Part shown: positions 52,170 to 61,190 of the stretch, in pieces
How the letters are laid out: each line of letters opens with the position of its first letter
How positions within the stretch are numbered: position 1 is the stretch's first letter
From: Actinoallomurus soli
GTDB taxonomy: Bacteria; Actinomycetota; Actinomycetes; Streptosporangiales; Streptosporangiaceae
Length of the DNA stretch: 64,000 nt
Assembly: GCF_024055715.1 (NCBI RefSeq)
Contig: NZ_JAMXMV010000005.1
Location: 1-64,000, forward strand
Direction: 5' to 3'
Position numbers and translations under genes: made by a program
Notes under the pieces: generated by a model
The model's database searches: none
What the model was told of the DNA's origin: nothing
Seen by the model: the letters and a program-made list of their open reading frames with translations, nothing else

Positions 52170-52804
52170 CGCGGCAGGTCGTCCAGGTCGATGTCGATCG
52201 GGAACGGCACGGGCACGCTGAGTTTGCCGTGGTGGATGCCCGTCACGGCGTACGTCCTGGTCGCCGGGTCCAGCTCGTACACATAGACGACCGGCCGACC
52301 GCCGTTGTCCTCGACGCGCCAGAAGTGCGCGATTCCGGCCTCGGCGTACCGCGCCGGCTTGAGCCTCCGGTCCCGCTCCTCCGACTCGGGTGACACCACC
52401 TCGACGACCAGATGCACCTCGTCGGGCGTGTAGAACGTCCGGTCCATGTCGTCCGCCGCCGCGGCGTCGATCACGAGCACGTCCGGGCATGGCCGCGTAC
52501 GGCTCCCGAGCTTGACGTCCATTTCCAACAATGCGGTGAGGTGATCCGGGACCTGGGCGTTGAGGCTGTTCGTCAGCCCGCGGATCACCCGCTCATGGAA
52601 GCGTTTCCGGGGGGACAGGAAGACGAGGGCTCCATCGATGAGCTCGACGTGCTTGAAGAAGTCGGGTTCGCCGTTCGGACCCTCGGAGGGCAGGTGGTCC
52701 ATGTCGTCGGCGCTCCATCCCCACGGGGGTGGGGACGGCCAGTACTCCAGTGCGCTGGTCACGTCGTGCATGGTGGATCGATTCCCGTCGCGATGCGTGC
52801 TCAT
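52166..52804 (-). CDS. Uma2-family (DUF820) putative endonuclease
   Basis: 212 residues, ATG 52804. The PD-(D/E)xK-like core is readable: RPCPDVLVID, VHLVVEVVSPESEERDRRLK, PARYAEAGIAHFWRVE, with a C-terminal strand pair. Uma2-like proteins are abundant in actinomycetes and cyanobacteria; many are thought to be nucleases linked to mobile DNA, but no activity is proven here. It is convergent with LacI. A strong hairpin for the next gene is behind its start. Confidence 0.87.
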   Translation of the reverse strand: MSTHRDGNRSTMHDVTSALEYWPSPPPWGWSADDMDHLPSEGPNGEPDFFKHVELIDGALVFLSPRKRFHERVIRGLTNSLNAQVPDHLTALLEMDVKLGSRTRPCPDVLVIDAAAADDMDRTFYTPDEVHLVVEVVSPESEERDRRLKPARYAEAGIAHFWRVEDNGGRPVVYVYELDPATRTYAVTGIHHGKLSVPVPFPIDIDLDDLPR

Positions 52805-52876
52805 TCGAATCTTTTCCGTAACCGGCTTGCCGTCCTCACCTCATTCTCCCGCAGGGCGGCTCGCCGGGGATATGGC

Positions 52877-52914
52877 GACCGGGCCCGTGCCCGGTGAAGG
52901 GCACGGGCCCGGTC
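52877..52914 (-). terminator. Terminator hairpin of the beta-propeller gene
   Basis: A perfect 16-bp stem (52877-52892 with 52899-52914; arm GACCGGGCCCGTGCCC) closes a 6-base loop, 16 bases beyond the stop of the propeller gene read on the minus strand. Confidence 0.8.
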
Positions 52915-52929
52915 GGAGACGGGACGGGG

Positions 52930-55503
52930 TCAGAGATGGGTCAGGCGCCAGAGGCCGCGGCCGTGGGTGGCGACCAGGAGGGCGGAGCCCGACGGGGAGA
53001 GCGACAGGTCGGCGGCGACGGCGTGCGGCAGGCCGCGGCCCAGCCGCGACCAGCGGGCCGGCGTCCGGGTGTCGGCGACGTAGACCAGGTGGTCGGTGGC
53101 GAGGACGAGGTGTCCCTGCCACACGACCAGGTCGTCACCGGGCACGTCGGGCAGGTTGCCGCTGATGTCGGTCCAGGTGGCGCCGCCGTTCCTCGACTCG
53201 AAGACGTGGCCGACGCCCGCGTTCGGGATCCAGTGGCGCGAGTAGCCGCTGAAGACGACGTAGACGTGGGCCGGGTCGGCCGGATCGGTGGTGATCGCCG
53301 CGACGTACCGGTTCGGCAGGTTCGGCGCGTTGATCGTGTGCCAGGTGCCGCCGTAGTTCGTGGCCAGGCCGCGGACGAACCCGGTGCCCTCGTCGTCGAG
53401 CGGGTTGCAGGGCCCGCACCAGCCCGCGTAGCTCACCCCGTGATTCGTCTCCACGGCCGTGATCGAGCTGCCGTCGCCGGCGTCGAAGACCGGCTTCCAG
53501 TCACAGGTCGCTCCGGAGCAGGTCGTGTCGAAGCCCTTCGTCGACTCCCATACATACCGGCCGCCGGTGATCCAGTGGTTCAGGTCGGCCGCGTCGTGCT
53601 CGAACGGCGCGATGAACCGGGGGCTCGGGTCGCAGCCGGGGAGGTCCGGGTTCCACTCGCAGGCGGGGGAGATCAGCCGGAACGACGGCGTGGTGCCGTC
53701 CGAGCGCCCGCCGTTGACGGTGACCGCGATCGAGGCGTCGGTGTACTCCACCGCGGCGCGGTCGGAGTCGCCCGGGTCGACCAGCACGTCCCCGCCGTCA
53801 CCGCCGAACGGGGACACCATCTTCGGGGAGCGGCCCGGCAGGAGGCTGGTGCCGTTGTCCTGCAGCCCGCCCCAGATCCCGGTGCCGCCCTGCGGGTCGC
53901 GGCCGGTCTCGGCGTAGTAGTACTGCAGGGTGTGCAGGTCACGGTTCAGGTCCCGCCACCCCGCGACGGTGCCCAGGGACGTCGGCCGCGACCACACGCC
54001 GCCGTCGTTGCCGACGTACAGCGTGCCGTCGCCGCCGATGGCGATGCCGTGCTGGTCGGGGTGGGTCGTGAAGGGGCATTTGTCCGGCCCGCCCGGCGTG
54101 TAGCACTGCGGGACGAGGTTCCAGTACGGGGCGATGGCGTGCCAGGTCCGCCCGCCGTCACGGGTCTCGAAGACCTCCTCCAGACCGAGGTAGACGTGGT
54201 TCGGGTCGGCGGGATCGACCCTGATGTACTCGTCGTACCAGGCCTGGATGCCAGGCTCGTACGTCGAGGGGAAGCTCAGCGCGGAGCCCGACCGCGCGAG
54301 CACGGCCGCGTCGGCGACCTGCGTCCAGGGGCCGTTCGGGTCGCCGTTCGCCGACTTGTACACGCCCTTCAGCGCGGTGCTCTGCGCGGGGGCGGGCGGT
54401 CCGTCGTTGGTGTAGTCCGGCGACTGGATCACCGCGTACAGGGCGTCACCCTTGGGGGTGTAGGACAGACTCGTCCGGCCGATGTCGGAGTTGTCCAGGC
54501 CGGCCGGGGTGATCCGGGTGAAGCTGCCCGCCGCCCCGCCCCTGCCCGACAGGTAGAAGCCGTTGTAGTCGGATCCGCCGCGCCAGCCGAGGACGGCGAG
54601 GACGCTCTGCCCGCCGCTGCCGGGCCGGACCGCCACGTCGGTGATGAACGACGTCTGGTACGGCGAGTCGGTCGGGTTCGGGTCCGGCTTGAGGACCAGG
54701 CTCCAGGGCGTGCCGGCCGGATCCCGGCGGTCGCGGCGCCACAGGCCCCGGCTGGTCGCCGCGAAGACGTAGCGGTCGCTCGCGGTGATGGAGAAGATCA
54801 GGCTGTTGCGCAGCTCGGCCCCACCGACCTGCCGGAACGTACGGCCGTGGTCGGTGGAGCGCCAGACGCCCTGACCCGCGTACGAGTCGGAGCTCGTGTT
54901 GGCCTCGCCGGTGCCGACCCACAGCGAATGGTCCGACGGGTCGACCCAGAGCGCGCCGATGGAGGACGTCACCTCGTGCTGGAAGGTCGGGCTCCAGTGC
55001 CGGCCGCCGTCGCGGGAGGTCCACACGCCGCCGTCGGCGAACCCGGCGTACAGCCACCCGCCGTCGGTCGCGAGCGCGGTGTTCCGGCCGGACACCAGGC
55101 CCCAGCCCGCGCCGTAGTTCGACCAGACCGGGTCGGCGTACCCGGCGGCGTCGTTGTCGTACGGTCCCGTCGTCACCTGCGACCAGGCGCCACCGCGGAC
55201 CGGCAGCCGGCCGGCCTGCGCGGCCGCCTCGCCGAGCGCGGCGCCGGGGACCTGGAGCCCGGGGGAGGTCCGGGCCTCCGACCACTGGGCGCTGCCCTCG
55301 AGCACCTCGCTGCCGGACTCGGCCTCCCGGTCCGTGGCGGCGGCGCGCTCGCGCGTCTTCTGCAGGCGGTGGTTGGCGTCGAACTGACGCCGCGCCGACG
55401 CGGGCGGGGTCGGCTTCGTCGACGGCGCGGCGAGCGCGGGAACCGCCCCGCCGACGAGCGCCGCGGCTGCAGCGAGGGAGATGAGCAGACGTCTTTGTCG
55501 CAT
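52930..55503 (-). CDS. Secreted BNR/Asp-box beta-propeller protein
   Basis: 857 residues, ATG 55503 with GAAGG upstream. Residues 1-26 are a signal peptide (RQRRLLISLAAAAALVGGAV, then PALA before cleavage). Asp-box repeats recur: SRDGGRHWSP, STDHGRTFRQ, TRDGGRTWHA, SRNGGATWTD; DPADPNHVYLG and DPADPAHVYVV are linker strands. It is a double seven-bladed VPS10/sortilin-like or Ycf48-like propeller. It lacks the Arg triad and RIP motif of sialidases and the acid residues of GH74 endoglucanases are not obvious, so enzymatic activity is not claimed. Likely extracellular, cell-wall or biopolymer binding. Confidence 0.88.
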   Translation of the reverse strand: MRQRRLLISLAAAAALVGGAVPALAAPSTKPTPPASARRQFDANHRLQKTRERAAATDREAESGSEVLEGSAQWSEARTSPGLQVPGAALGEAAAQAGRLPVRGGAWSQVTTGPYDNDAAGYADPVWSNYGAGWGLVSGRNTALATDGGWLYAGFADGGVWTSRDGGRHWSPTFQHEVTSSIGALWVDPSDHSLWVGTGEANTSSDSYAGQGVWRSTDHGRTFRQVGGAELRNSLIFSITASDRYVFAATSRGLWRRDRRDPAGTPWSLVLKPDPNPTDSPYQTSFITDVAVRPGSGGQSVLAVLGWRGGSDYNGFYLSGRGGAAGSFTRITPAGLDNSDIGRTSLSYTPKGDALYAVIQSPDYTNDGPPAPAQSTALKGVYKSANGDPNGPWTQVADAAVLARSGSALSFPSTYEPGIQAWYDEYIRVDPADPNHVYLGLEEVFETRDGGRTWHAIAPYWNLVPQCYTPGGPDKCPFTTHPDQHGIAIGGDGTLYVGNDGGVWSRPTSLGTVAGWRDLNRDLHTLQYYYAETGRDPQGGTGIWGGLQDNGTSLLPGRSPKMVSPFGGDGGDVLVDPGDSDRAAVEYTDASIAVTVNGGRSDGTTPSFRLISPACEWNPDLPGCDPSPRFIAPFEHDAADLNHWITGGRYVWESTKGFDTTCSGATCDWKPVFDAGDGSSITAVETNHGVSYAGWCGPCNPLDDEGTGFVRGLATNYGGTWHTINAPNLPNRYVAAITTDPADPAHVYVVFSGYSRHWIPNAGVGHVFESRNGGATWTDISGNLPDVPGDDLVVWQGHLVLATDHLVYVADTRTPARWSRLGRGLPHAVAADLSLSPSGSALLVATHGRGLWRLTHL

Positions 55504-55801
55504 CAGGGACCTTCCACGCAAGATCAGGGCCACGCGGAGCCTAGAGCCGCGTTGATCTACGCGGAAGGTGTCGAAGCAGGCCACGATCGGCCAATCCGGG
55601 CACCGGCGCCGGACGGCCGCCGGGACCGGCCCGCCCGACGCTCTGTGTGTGAACGGGAACGCCGGCCGTACGAACCAGCGGGTGCAGGCCTGCCTCGTTC
55701 GCTGACTCACCGTCGTCTCGTGCGGGCCGGGCGGGCGGAGCTGCGGGTTCGGCCGACCTCGGTCTTCGGAGGGCCGGACCGAGGGTGCAGACTTGCGAAC
55801 C

Positions 55802-56827
55802 ATGAGTTACCTGGCCGCCGAGAACAGATATGACCAGATCCCCTACCGCCGGACGGGGCGCAGCGGGCTGAAGCTGCCCGCCGTCTCCCTGGGGCTATGG
55901 CACAACTTCGGAGACGACAAGCCGCTGGAGACGCAGCGGGCGATCCTGCGCCGCGCGTTCGACCTGGGCGTGACCCACTTCGACCTGGCGAACAACTACG
56001 GCCCGCCGTACGGGTCGGCGGAGACCAACTTCGGGCGGATCTTCCGGGAGGACTTCCGGCCGTACCGCGATGAGCTCGTGCTGTCGACCAAGGCGGGCTA
56101 TGACATGTGGCCCGGGCCGTACGGCGAGTGGGGGTCGCGGAAGTACCTGCTCGCCAGCCTGGACCAGTCGCTCGCCCGGATGGGCGTGGACTACGTCGAC
56201 ATCTTCTACAGCCACCGGTTCGACCCGGAGACGCCCCTCGAGGAGACGATGGGCGCGCTCGACCACGCCGTGCGGTCGGGCAAGGCGCTGTACGCCGGCA
56301 TCTCCTCCTACTCGCCGGAGCGCACCGCCGAGGCCGCCGCGATCCTGCGCGAGATGGGCACCCCGCTGCTGATCCACCAGCCGTCGTACTCCATGCTGAA
56401 CCGCTGGATCGAGGGCGGCCTGCTGGACACCCTCGAACAGGAGGGGGTCGGCTGCATCGCGTTCTCGCCGCTGGCGCAGGGCATGCTGACCGACAAGTAC
56501 CTGCACGGCATCCCCGAGGGCTCGCGGGCCAGCCAGGACAAGTCGCTGTCCCCGGACCTGCTCACCGAGCAGACCCTCAAGCACGTCCGCACGCTGAACG
56601 AGATGGCCGAGGAACGCGGCCAGACGCTGGCCCAGATGGCCATCGCCTGGACGCTGCGCGACCAGCGGGTCACGTCCGCCCTCATCGGGGCGAGCAGCGT
56701 GGCGCAGCTGGAGGACAGCCTCGGCGCGCTGAAGAACCTGGACTTCAGCGCTGAGGAACTCGCCGCGATCGACCGTGACGCGGTCGAGGCCGGCATCAAC
56801 CTCTGGGCCGCCTCCAGCGCCCACTGA
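55802..56827 (+). CDS. Aldo/keto reductase, YghZ (L-glyceraldehyde 3-phosphate reductase)-like
   Basis: 341 residues, ATG 55802. The family opening YLAAENRYDQIPYRRTGRSG and LGLWHNFGDDKPLETQR are near-identical to the YghZ/Gpr group. Catalytic Asp and Tyr are in FDLANNYGPPYGSAETNFG, Lys in STKAGYDMWPGPYG, His in FYSHRFDPETPLEETM. The cofactor tail is ALIGASSVAQLEDS. It reduces methylglyoxal or L-glyceraldehyde 3-phosphate with NADPH and so serves detoxification. It stands alone. Confidence 0.92.
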   Translation: MSYLAAENRYDQIPYRRTGRSGLKLPAVSLGLWHNFGDDKPLETQRAILRRAFDLGVTHFDLANNYGPPYGSAETNFGRIFREDFRPYRDELVLSTKAGYDMWPGPYGEWGSRKYLLASLDQSLARMGVDYVDIFYSHRFDPETPLEETMGALDHAVRSGKALYAGISSYSPERTAEAAAILREMGTPLLIHQPSYSMLNRWIEGGLLDTLEQEGVGCIAFSPLAQGMLTDKYLHGIPEGSRASQDKSLSPDLLTEQTLKHVRTLNEMAEERGQTLAQMAIAWTLRDQRVTSALIGASSVAQLEDSLGALKNLDFSAEELAAIDRDAVEAGINLWAASSAH

Positions 56828-56830
56828 TCT

Positions 56831-57475
56831 TCACACGGCGATGAGCAGGGTGGCCGCGCCCGCGCCGATGAGCGCGGCCGCCCACAGCCGGTCGAGGTTG
56901 AACCAGGCGCGGCGCAGGATCGCCAGGCCGACGACCTCGTACACGATCACGGCGATCGTGCCGGCGACGACGAACATGGCGAGCGTGTGCACGCCCGTCA
57001 CGAAGATCGCCGCCGTCACCGCGCTGCCCGCGCCCGACGCCATCCCGTGGGAGTGGCCGGGCACGGTCACCGCGCCGTGGGTCAGCACGGGCAGCAGCAT
57101 GAGCCCGGCCCCGTGCGCCGACGACATCAGGAACGACCAGCAGGCGAGCTGCCAGAGCGTCAGCCGCATGCCCACCCACCGGAAGTGCCGGCTGGACAGC
57201 AGCCGCCACAGCCCGAATCCGACCAGCACGGCCCCGCCGCCGATCGACACGATCCGGGAGGTCAGCACCGATCCCGTGACCGTGACGACGGCCGCGACCA
57301 GGAACACCGACGCGGCGTGCCCGGCCGCGATCGCCGGCAGCGACTGCAGGACCAGGGCACGGGACCGCTCCTGCAGGCCACGGGCCACGGCGAACAGCCA
57401 GCCCATGCCGGGGTTCAGCCCGTGGAAGGCGCCGAGAGCGACCAGCGCCACGAGCGAACCGTCGTTCATGGTCAT
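56831..57475 (-). CDS. NicO/UreH-like integral membrane protein
   Basis: 214 residues, six to seven membrane segments. HGLNPGMGWLFAVARGLQER near the N-terminus and SSAHGAGLMLLPVLTHG later are His-containing motifs like those of nickel/cobalt NicO-type and related cation transporters. Its start overlaps the SBP56 gene's stop by 4 bases (ATGA), so the two are translated together. SBP56 proteins need copper; a metal transport role for this partner is a reasonable guess but not shown. Confidence 0.8.
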   Translation of the reverse strand: MTMNDGSLVALVALGAFHGLNPGMGWLFAVARGLQERSRALVLQSLPAIAAGHAASVFLVAAVVTVTGSVLTSRIVSIGGGAVLVGFGLWRLLSSRHFRWVGMRLTLWQLACWSFLMSSAHGAGLMLLPVLTHGAVTVPGHSHGMASGAGSAVTAAIFVTGVHTLAMFVVAGTIAVIVYEVVGLAILRRAWFNLDRLWAAALIGAGAATLLIAV

Positions 57476-58941
57476 GGGTAGCAGTACGAGTCGGAGGACG
57501 CGTCTCCGCCCTGGAGGCGGGTCTGATGCGGGCGCAGCCCGCGGAAGTCGTCGCCGTGCGGGAAGAACCTCTCGTCGATGGTGAAGCCGTCACCCGAGTC
57601 GATCTTCGCGGCCCAGGCGCCGACGCCGTCCGGGTAGAACTGGTCGTCCCAGGAGCCGTACAGCGAGTTCGTGACGTAGACGCGCCGGCCGTCGCGGCTG
57701 ACCTCGACCATCTGCGGGCCGCCGGCGAGCGGAAGATCGGGTGCCGCCGGGTGCGGGGTGCGGCGCACGATCCCGCCGATCCGCACCGATCCGGCCTCGA
57801 CCGGGTGGAAGGGGTCGGACACGTCGTACCGCTTGAGCTCGCCGGTGCCCCAGCAGGAAACGTAGAGGTAACGGTCGTCCACCGACAGGTCGATGTCGGT
57901 GACGAGCGGCGGCACCGCGCCGAACGGCGCGATCACCGGCGGCAGATCCGCGGCACCGGGAGGTCGGTCGGGGCCGGTCGGTCGGGGTGAGACAGCGGGC
58001 TCGGCGGGAATGGTGATGACCTTGCGGGCCTTGAACTCGCCGTCCTCGCGGTACCACATCCAGACCGAGGCGGACAGGTCCTCGACGCTGACGACGACGC
58101 CGGCGAAGCCGTAGGTCTTCGTCGGGTCATGTGCGGGGCGCAGCTCCAGGACCATCTGGTGCTCGTCGCCGAGGTCGACCGTCTGGACGTGGCGGCGCTT
58201 GCGCAGGTCCCAGAAATGCAGGGCGTGGCCGTACTTGCGGCCGAGCAGCAGCTCGGCGTTCACGCCGTCCTCGATCATCGACGGCGTGCCCCACTCGGAG
58301 GTGACCATGACGTCCTGCGTGAGGTGCCACCAGAAGTCGTACGCGAGGTGCTGCGGTCCTCGGTCCGCCTCCCAGGCCCCCACGACCTCGAACGAGTCGT
58401 GGTCGAGCACCGCGATCCCGCCGGGCCCGTCGCTTCCTTCCCGACCAACCGACCCCGACCGACCTCCCGGCCCGTTCGCACCGCCGAGCGCGGAGACGTA
58501 CAGCCCGTCGGGTCCGCAGTGGACCGTGTGCGGCCGGGAGTACCCGGCGCGGCCGGCCAGCTCCTCCGGCTCGATCACCTTGACGATCGACGGTTTGAGG
58601 GGGTCGTCCTTGACGTCCAGGATGTGGATCCGGGAGGAGCGCAGGCCCGGCACGACGAGGTAGCGCCGCTCGACGTGGGGGTGCGGGGCGTTGGGGCACA
58701 GGGCGCTGCTGCAGGCGTTCCACCCGAAGTGGTGCAGCTCGTCGCCGGTGTGGGGCAGGTCCGTCCAGCCGACCACGGAGCCGTACGAGGTGGAGTCCGG
58801 GTCGACGTCGACGACGGCGATCGCGTCGGGCCGCCGGGCCGACCGGTCGAACGCCGCGATGTACGCGAGCGTCTCGGGCGGGGCGTTCACCGCTTCCCGG
58901 GGGGACGGATAGAAGGTCGGGTCCGGTCTCCACAGAGCCAT
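57472..58941 (-). CDS. SBP56 selenium-binding protein / methanethiol-oxidase-like
   Basis: 489 residues; ATG 58941 with AAGGAG upstream, start MALWRPDPTFYPSPREAVNA as in the family. The metal/thiol region GWNACSSALCPNAPHPHVER contains the Cys-Ser-Ser core; two further blocks are GPQHLAYDFWWHLTQDVMVT and LTDIDLSVDDRYLYVSCWGT. It is a seven-bladed propeller like human SELENBP1 and bacterial methanethiol oxidases, which oxidise CH3SH to formaldehyde, H2S and H2O2 with copper. The family is usually about 460 residues; two low-complexity insertions (near 170-185 and 335-355) explain the extra length. It is cytosolic or periplasmic-like, without a signal peptide. Confidence 0.88.
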   Translation of the reverse strand: MALWRPDPTFYPSPREAVNAPPETLAYIAAFDRSARRPDAIAVVDVDPDSTSYGSVVGWTDLPHTGDELHHFGWNACSSALCPNAPHPHVERRYLVVPGLRSSRIHILDVKDDPLKPSIVKVIEPEELAGRAGYSRPHTVHCGPDGLYVSALGGANGPGGRSGSVGREGSDGPGGIAVLDHDSFEVVGAWEADRGPQHLAYDFWWHLTQDVMVTSEWGTPSMIEDGVNAELLLGRKYGHALHFWDLRKRRHVQTVDLGDEHQMVLELRPAHDPTKTYGFAGVVVSVEDLSASVWMWYREDGEFKARKVITIPAEPAVSPRPTGPDRPPGAADLPPVIAPFGAVPPLVTDIDLSVDDRYLYVSCWGTGELKRYDVSDPFHPVEAGSVRIGGIVRRTPHPAAPDLPLAGGPQMVEVSRDGRRVYVTNSLYGSWDDQFYPDGVGAWAAKIDSGDGFTIDERFFPHGDDFRGLRPHQTRLQGGDASSDSYCYP

Positions 58942-59019
58942 GTCAACGCTCCTTCGGACGGTGGTGTCGTCACTCACCGTGCAGGCGCTCTTACGGATTC
59001 ATCCTGTCCCAAGTTCCCT

Positions 59020-59030
59020 ATTGAATCAAT
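59020..59030. promoter_or_regulatory. AT-rich palindrome between SBP56 and E1 alpha genes
   Basis: ATTGA-A-TCAAT is a perfect dyad about 80 bases upstream of the SBP56 start, in the only AT-rich patch of the region. A candidate operator or promoter of the SBP56 pair. Confidence 0.35.
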
Positions 59031-59210
59031 GGGGATTACGGCGGCGCCCGAAACCGGCATTGGTGCTGGCTGCCGGACCTCCGGCCCGGGGCCGTGGCGC
59101 CGGCGCGGCCGGAGCGACGCGTCCCGAGCATCGGGCCGGATGGGACTCCAGAGGCGCTGGGGTACCCGGGTGACCAGACACCGCACTCGATGCTGGCAAA
59201 ATCAGATCGT

Positions 59211-60269
59211 GTGACCGACCTCGTGCAGCTGCTCACCCCCGAGGGGGAGCGGATCGACCATCCCGGATATCCCTTCGAGATCAGCGCGGAGGAGGCCCGG
59301 GCCCTGTTCCGCGACATGACGCTCGTGCGACGGCTCGACCTCGAGGCGATGGCGTTGCAGCGGCAGGGCGAGCTGGGCCTGTGGGCGCCGCTCCTCGGGC
59401 AGGAGGCGGCGCAGATCGGCACCGCCCGCGCCCTGCGGCCGGAGGACTTCGTCTTCCCGAGCTACCGCGAGCACGGCTTCGCCTACTGCAGGGGGATCCC
59501 GCCGGCCAACCTCCTGGAGCTGTGGCGGTGCACCTCCTACAGCGGCTGGGACGCCGAGAAGTTCCGGATGGCCGGGTACACGCTGGTCATCGGCGCGCAC
59601 ACGCTCCAGGCCGTCGGCTACGCCATGGGCGTGCAGCGCGACGGGGCGGCGGAGGCGGTGCTGGCCTGCTTCGGTGACGGCGCGACCAGCCAGGGCGACG
59701 TGAACGAGGCGTTCGTGTGGGCGGCCGCGCAGAACGCGCCCGTCGTCTTCCTCTGCCAGAACAACCACTGGGCGATCTCCGCGCCGACGGAGACGCAGGC
59801 CCGGGTGCCCATCTACCGCCGGGCGGCGGGCTTCGGGTTCCCCGGCGTGCGGGTCGACGGCAACGACGTGTTCGCCTCCCTCGCCGTGGCCCGCACGGCG
59901 CTGGAGCGGGCGCGGGCCGGTGAGGGACCGACGCTCATCGAGGCCGACACCTACCGGATGAGCGCGCACACCAGCTCCGACGACCCGAAGCGCTACCGGG
60001 CCGACGCCGAGGTCGAGGAGTGGCGGCTGAAGGACCCGATCGAGCGGCTCCGCCTCTACCTGACCAAGAACGAGCTGGCCGGCGAGGACTTCTTCACGGC
60101 ACTCGACGCCGAGGCGGACGAGCTCGGGGCGCGGGTCCGCGCGGAGTGCCGGGCGCTGCCCGACCCGGACCCGCGCGAGATGTTCGATCACGTGTACGCC
60201 GACGCCCACGCGCAACTGGCCGAAGAACGGGCGGCCTTCCTCGCCTACCTCGACACGTTCGCCGACTGA
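59211..60269 (+). CDS. 2-oxoacid dehydrogenase E1 component, alpha subunit (pyruvate/branched-chain)
   Basis: 352 residues from GTG 59211; ATG 59190 is the alternative. A CAAAAT box 8 bases before the GTG may indicate a leaderless message. The TPP motif is ACFGDGATSQGDVNEAFVWA and ends in QNNHWAIS. The phosphorylation-loop-like TYRMSAHTSSDDPKRYR is present. It decarboxylates a 2-oxoacid as part of a PDH or BCKDH complex. The beta (E1) and E2 genes, normally next, are absent: a small protein and a GroES-like gene follow instead. It may pair with subunits elsewhere. Confidence 0.9.
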   Translation: MTDLVQLLTPEGERIDHPGYPFEISAEEARALFRDMTLVRRLDLEAMALQRQGELGLWAPLLGQEAAQIGTARALRPEDFVFPSYREHGFAYCRGIPPANLLELWRCTSYSGWDAEKFRMAGYTLVIGAHTLQAVGYAMGVQRDGAAEAVLACFGDGATSQGDVNEAFVWAAAQNAPVVFLCQNNHWAISAPTETQARVPIYRRAAGFGFPGVRVDGNDVFASLAVARTALERARAGEGPTLIEADTYRMSAHTSSDDPKRYRADAEVEEWRLKDPIERLRLYLTKNELAGEDFFTALDAEADELGARVRAECRALPDPDPREMFDHVYADAHAQLAEERAAFLAYLDTFAD

Positions 60270-60447
60270 CGGGAATGATGGTGCCGAACGCCGCACGTGG
60301 CGGGCGCGCCGCCGGCCGGTCCACCGGTCCGGGGGAGGGGGATGCCGCCGCGCGCGGACCGTTCGTCTACGATTTTTTGCGTCTCGGCATCCGCGGTGGT
60401 GACCGTGCCGACGACGGCCCGCACCGCCGCCACTCCAAGGAGAACCG

Positions 60448-60681
60448 TTGAGCAGCCCGAGTACCAAAGACAACCTCGATCTCGCCGAGCACGCGCGGGA
60501 TCTGGCCGACCGCGCGCCGGCCGGATCGCTGGAGAAGGCCGCCGCCGGATCCGTCGCCGTCACGTGCGCGACCACCCGTGACTTCGCGCAGGCGCGGACC
60601 GTCCTGGACGGCGTCGTCCCGGCCGACGTACGCCAGGCGGCGATCGCCCTGCTCGAACGGCTCGCCGCCGACCAGGCCTGA
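60448..60681 (+). CDS. Small uncharacterised helical protein, 77 aa
   Basis: The start is TTG 60448 with AAGGAGAA at 60437-60444. Predicted helices: LDLAEHARDLADRA, LEKAAAGSVAVTCATTRDFA, DVRQAAIALLERLAADQ. It is acidic and soluble. A TACGAT box with a T6 run lies at 60368-60379 and may be its promoter. No function recognised. Confidence 0.55.
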   Translation: MSSPSTKDNLDLAEHARDLADRAPAGSLEKAAAGSVAVTCATTRDFAQARTVLDGVVPADVRQAAIALLERLAADQA

Positions 60682-60767
60682 TCCTGGATCTTTGCGGTGA
60701 GCCCGGGGAGACCTCGCCCCGGGGCGCCGTGGTGCCGTCCTGCCCGGCCGTCGTCTCCGGCCGGGAC

Positions 60768-60795
60768 GGAACACAGGGTGCCATCTCGGTAGAAT
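60768..60795 (+). promoter_or_regulatory. Probable leaderless promoter of the GroES-like gene
   Basis: TAGAAT at 60790-60795 is a good -10 element only 7 bases before GTG 60803, so the transcript probably starts at the codon. GGAAC at 60768-60772, 17 bases upstream, could be a sigma-factor -35 of ECF type. Confidence 0.45.
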
Positions 60796-60802
60796 CCCGA
60801 CT

Positions 60803-61123
60803 GTGGCCGAGCCCAAGTTCGAGATACAGATGCTGCACGACCGCGTCATGGTGCGCCCCGAGAAGGAGTCGGGAGAGCGCCGCAGCAGCGGAGGCATCGT
60901 GATCCCCGCGACCGCAGAGCAGTCCAACCGGCTGGTGTGGGGCGAGGTCTGCGGAGTCGGTCACAACGTGCGCAGCGTCAAGGTCGGCGACATGGTGCTG
61001 TACCACGACGAGGACCAGTACCAGGTCGAGGTGCAGGGTGAGCAGTACCTCGTGATGCGCGAGCGCGACCTGCACGCCGTCGCCAACGAGCGCCCCGAGT
61101 ACGGCACCGGCCTCTACCTCTGA
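60803..61123 (+). CDS. GroES-like (Cpn10 fold) protein
   Basis: 106 residues, GTG 60803. The Cpn10 blocks are visible: IQMLHDRVMVRPEKESGERR, SSGGIVIPATAEQSNRLVWG, VKVGDMVLYHDEDQYQVEV. The mobile-loop Ile-Val-Ile motif (GGIVIP) that contacts GroEL is kept, but the rest diverges from the main GroES (C-terminal NERPEYGTGLYL is unusual) and no groEL is adjacent. It may be a second, specialised co-chaperonin. The chaperonin partner is unknown. Confidence 0.82.
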   Translation: MAEPKFEIQMLHDRVMVRPEKESGERRSSGGIVIPATAEQSNRLVWGEVCGVGHNVRSVKVGDMVLYHDEDQYQVEVQGEQYLVMRERDLHAVANERPEYGTGLYL

Positions 61124-61141
61124 CCTTCGCCCGGCCCGTCA

Positions 61142-61183
61142 CCCGGCGGCGTGCCGGGCCCGTTCACCCGGCGATGCGCCGGG
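61142..61183. terminator. Two terminator-like hairpins between converging genes
   Basis: CCCGGC-GGCGT-GCCGGG (61142-61158) and CCCGGCG-ATG-CGCCGGG (61167-61183) are perfect stems in the space between the GroES-like gene and the protease gene. They can end transcription from both sides. Confidence 0.65.
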
Positions 61184-61190
61184 GCCCGCG

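Noticed and set aside
52930-55503. Sialidase
   Set aside because: Asp boxes alone are present; the sialidase RIP motif and arginine triad are not seen.
52894-55833. 979-codon open frame antisense to the beta-propeller gene
   Set aside because: The sense strand carries a signal peptide and Asp-box repeats; the antisense reading has no domain and low complexity.
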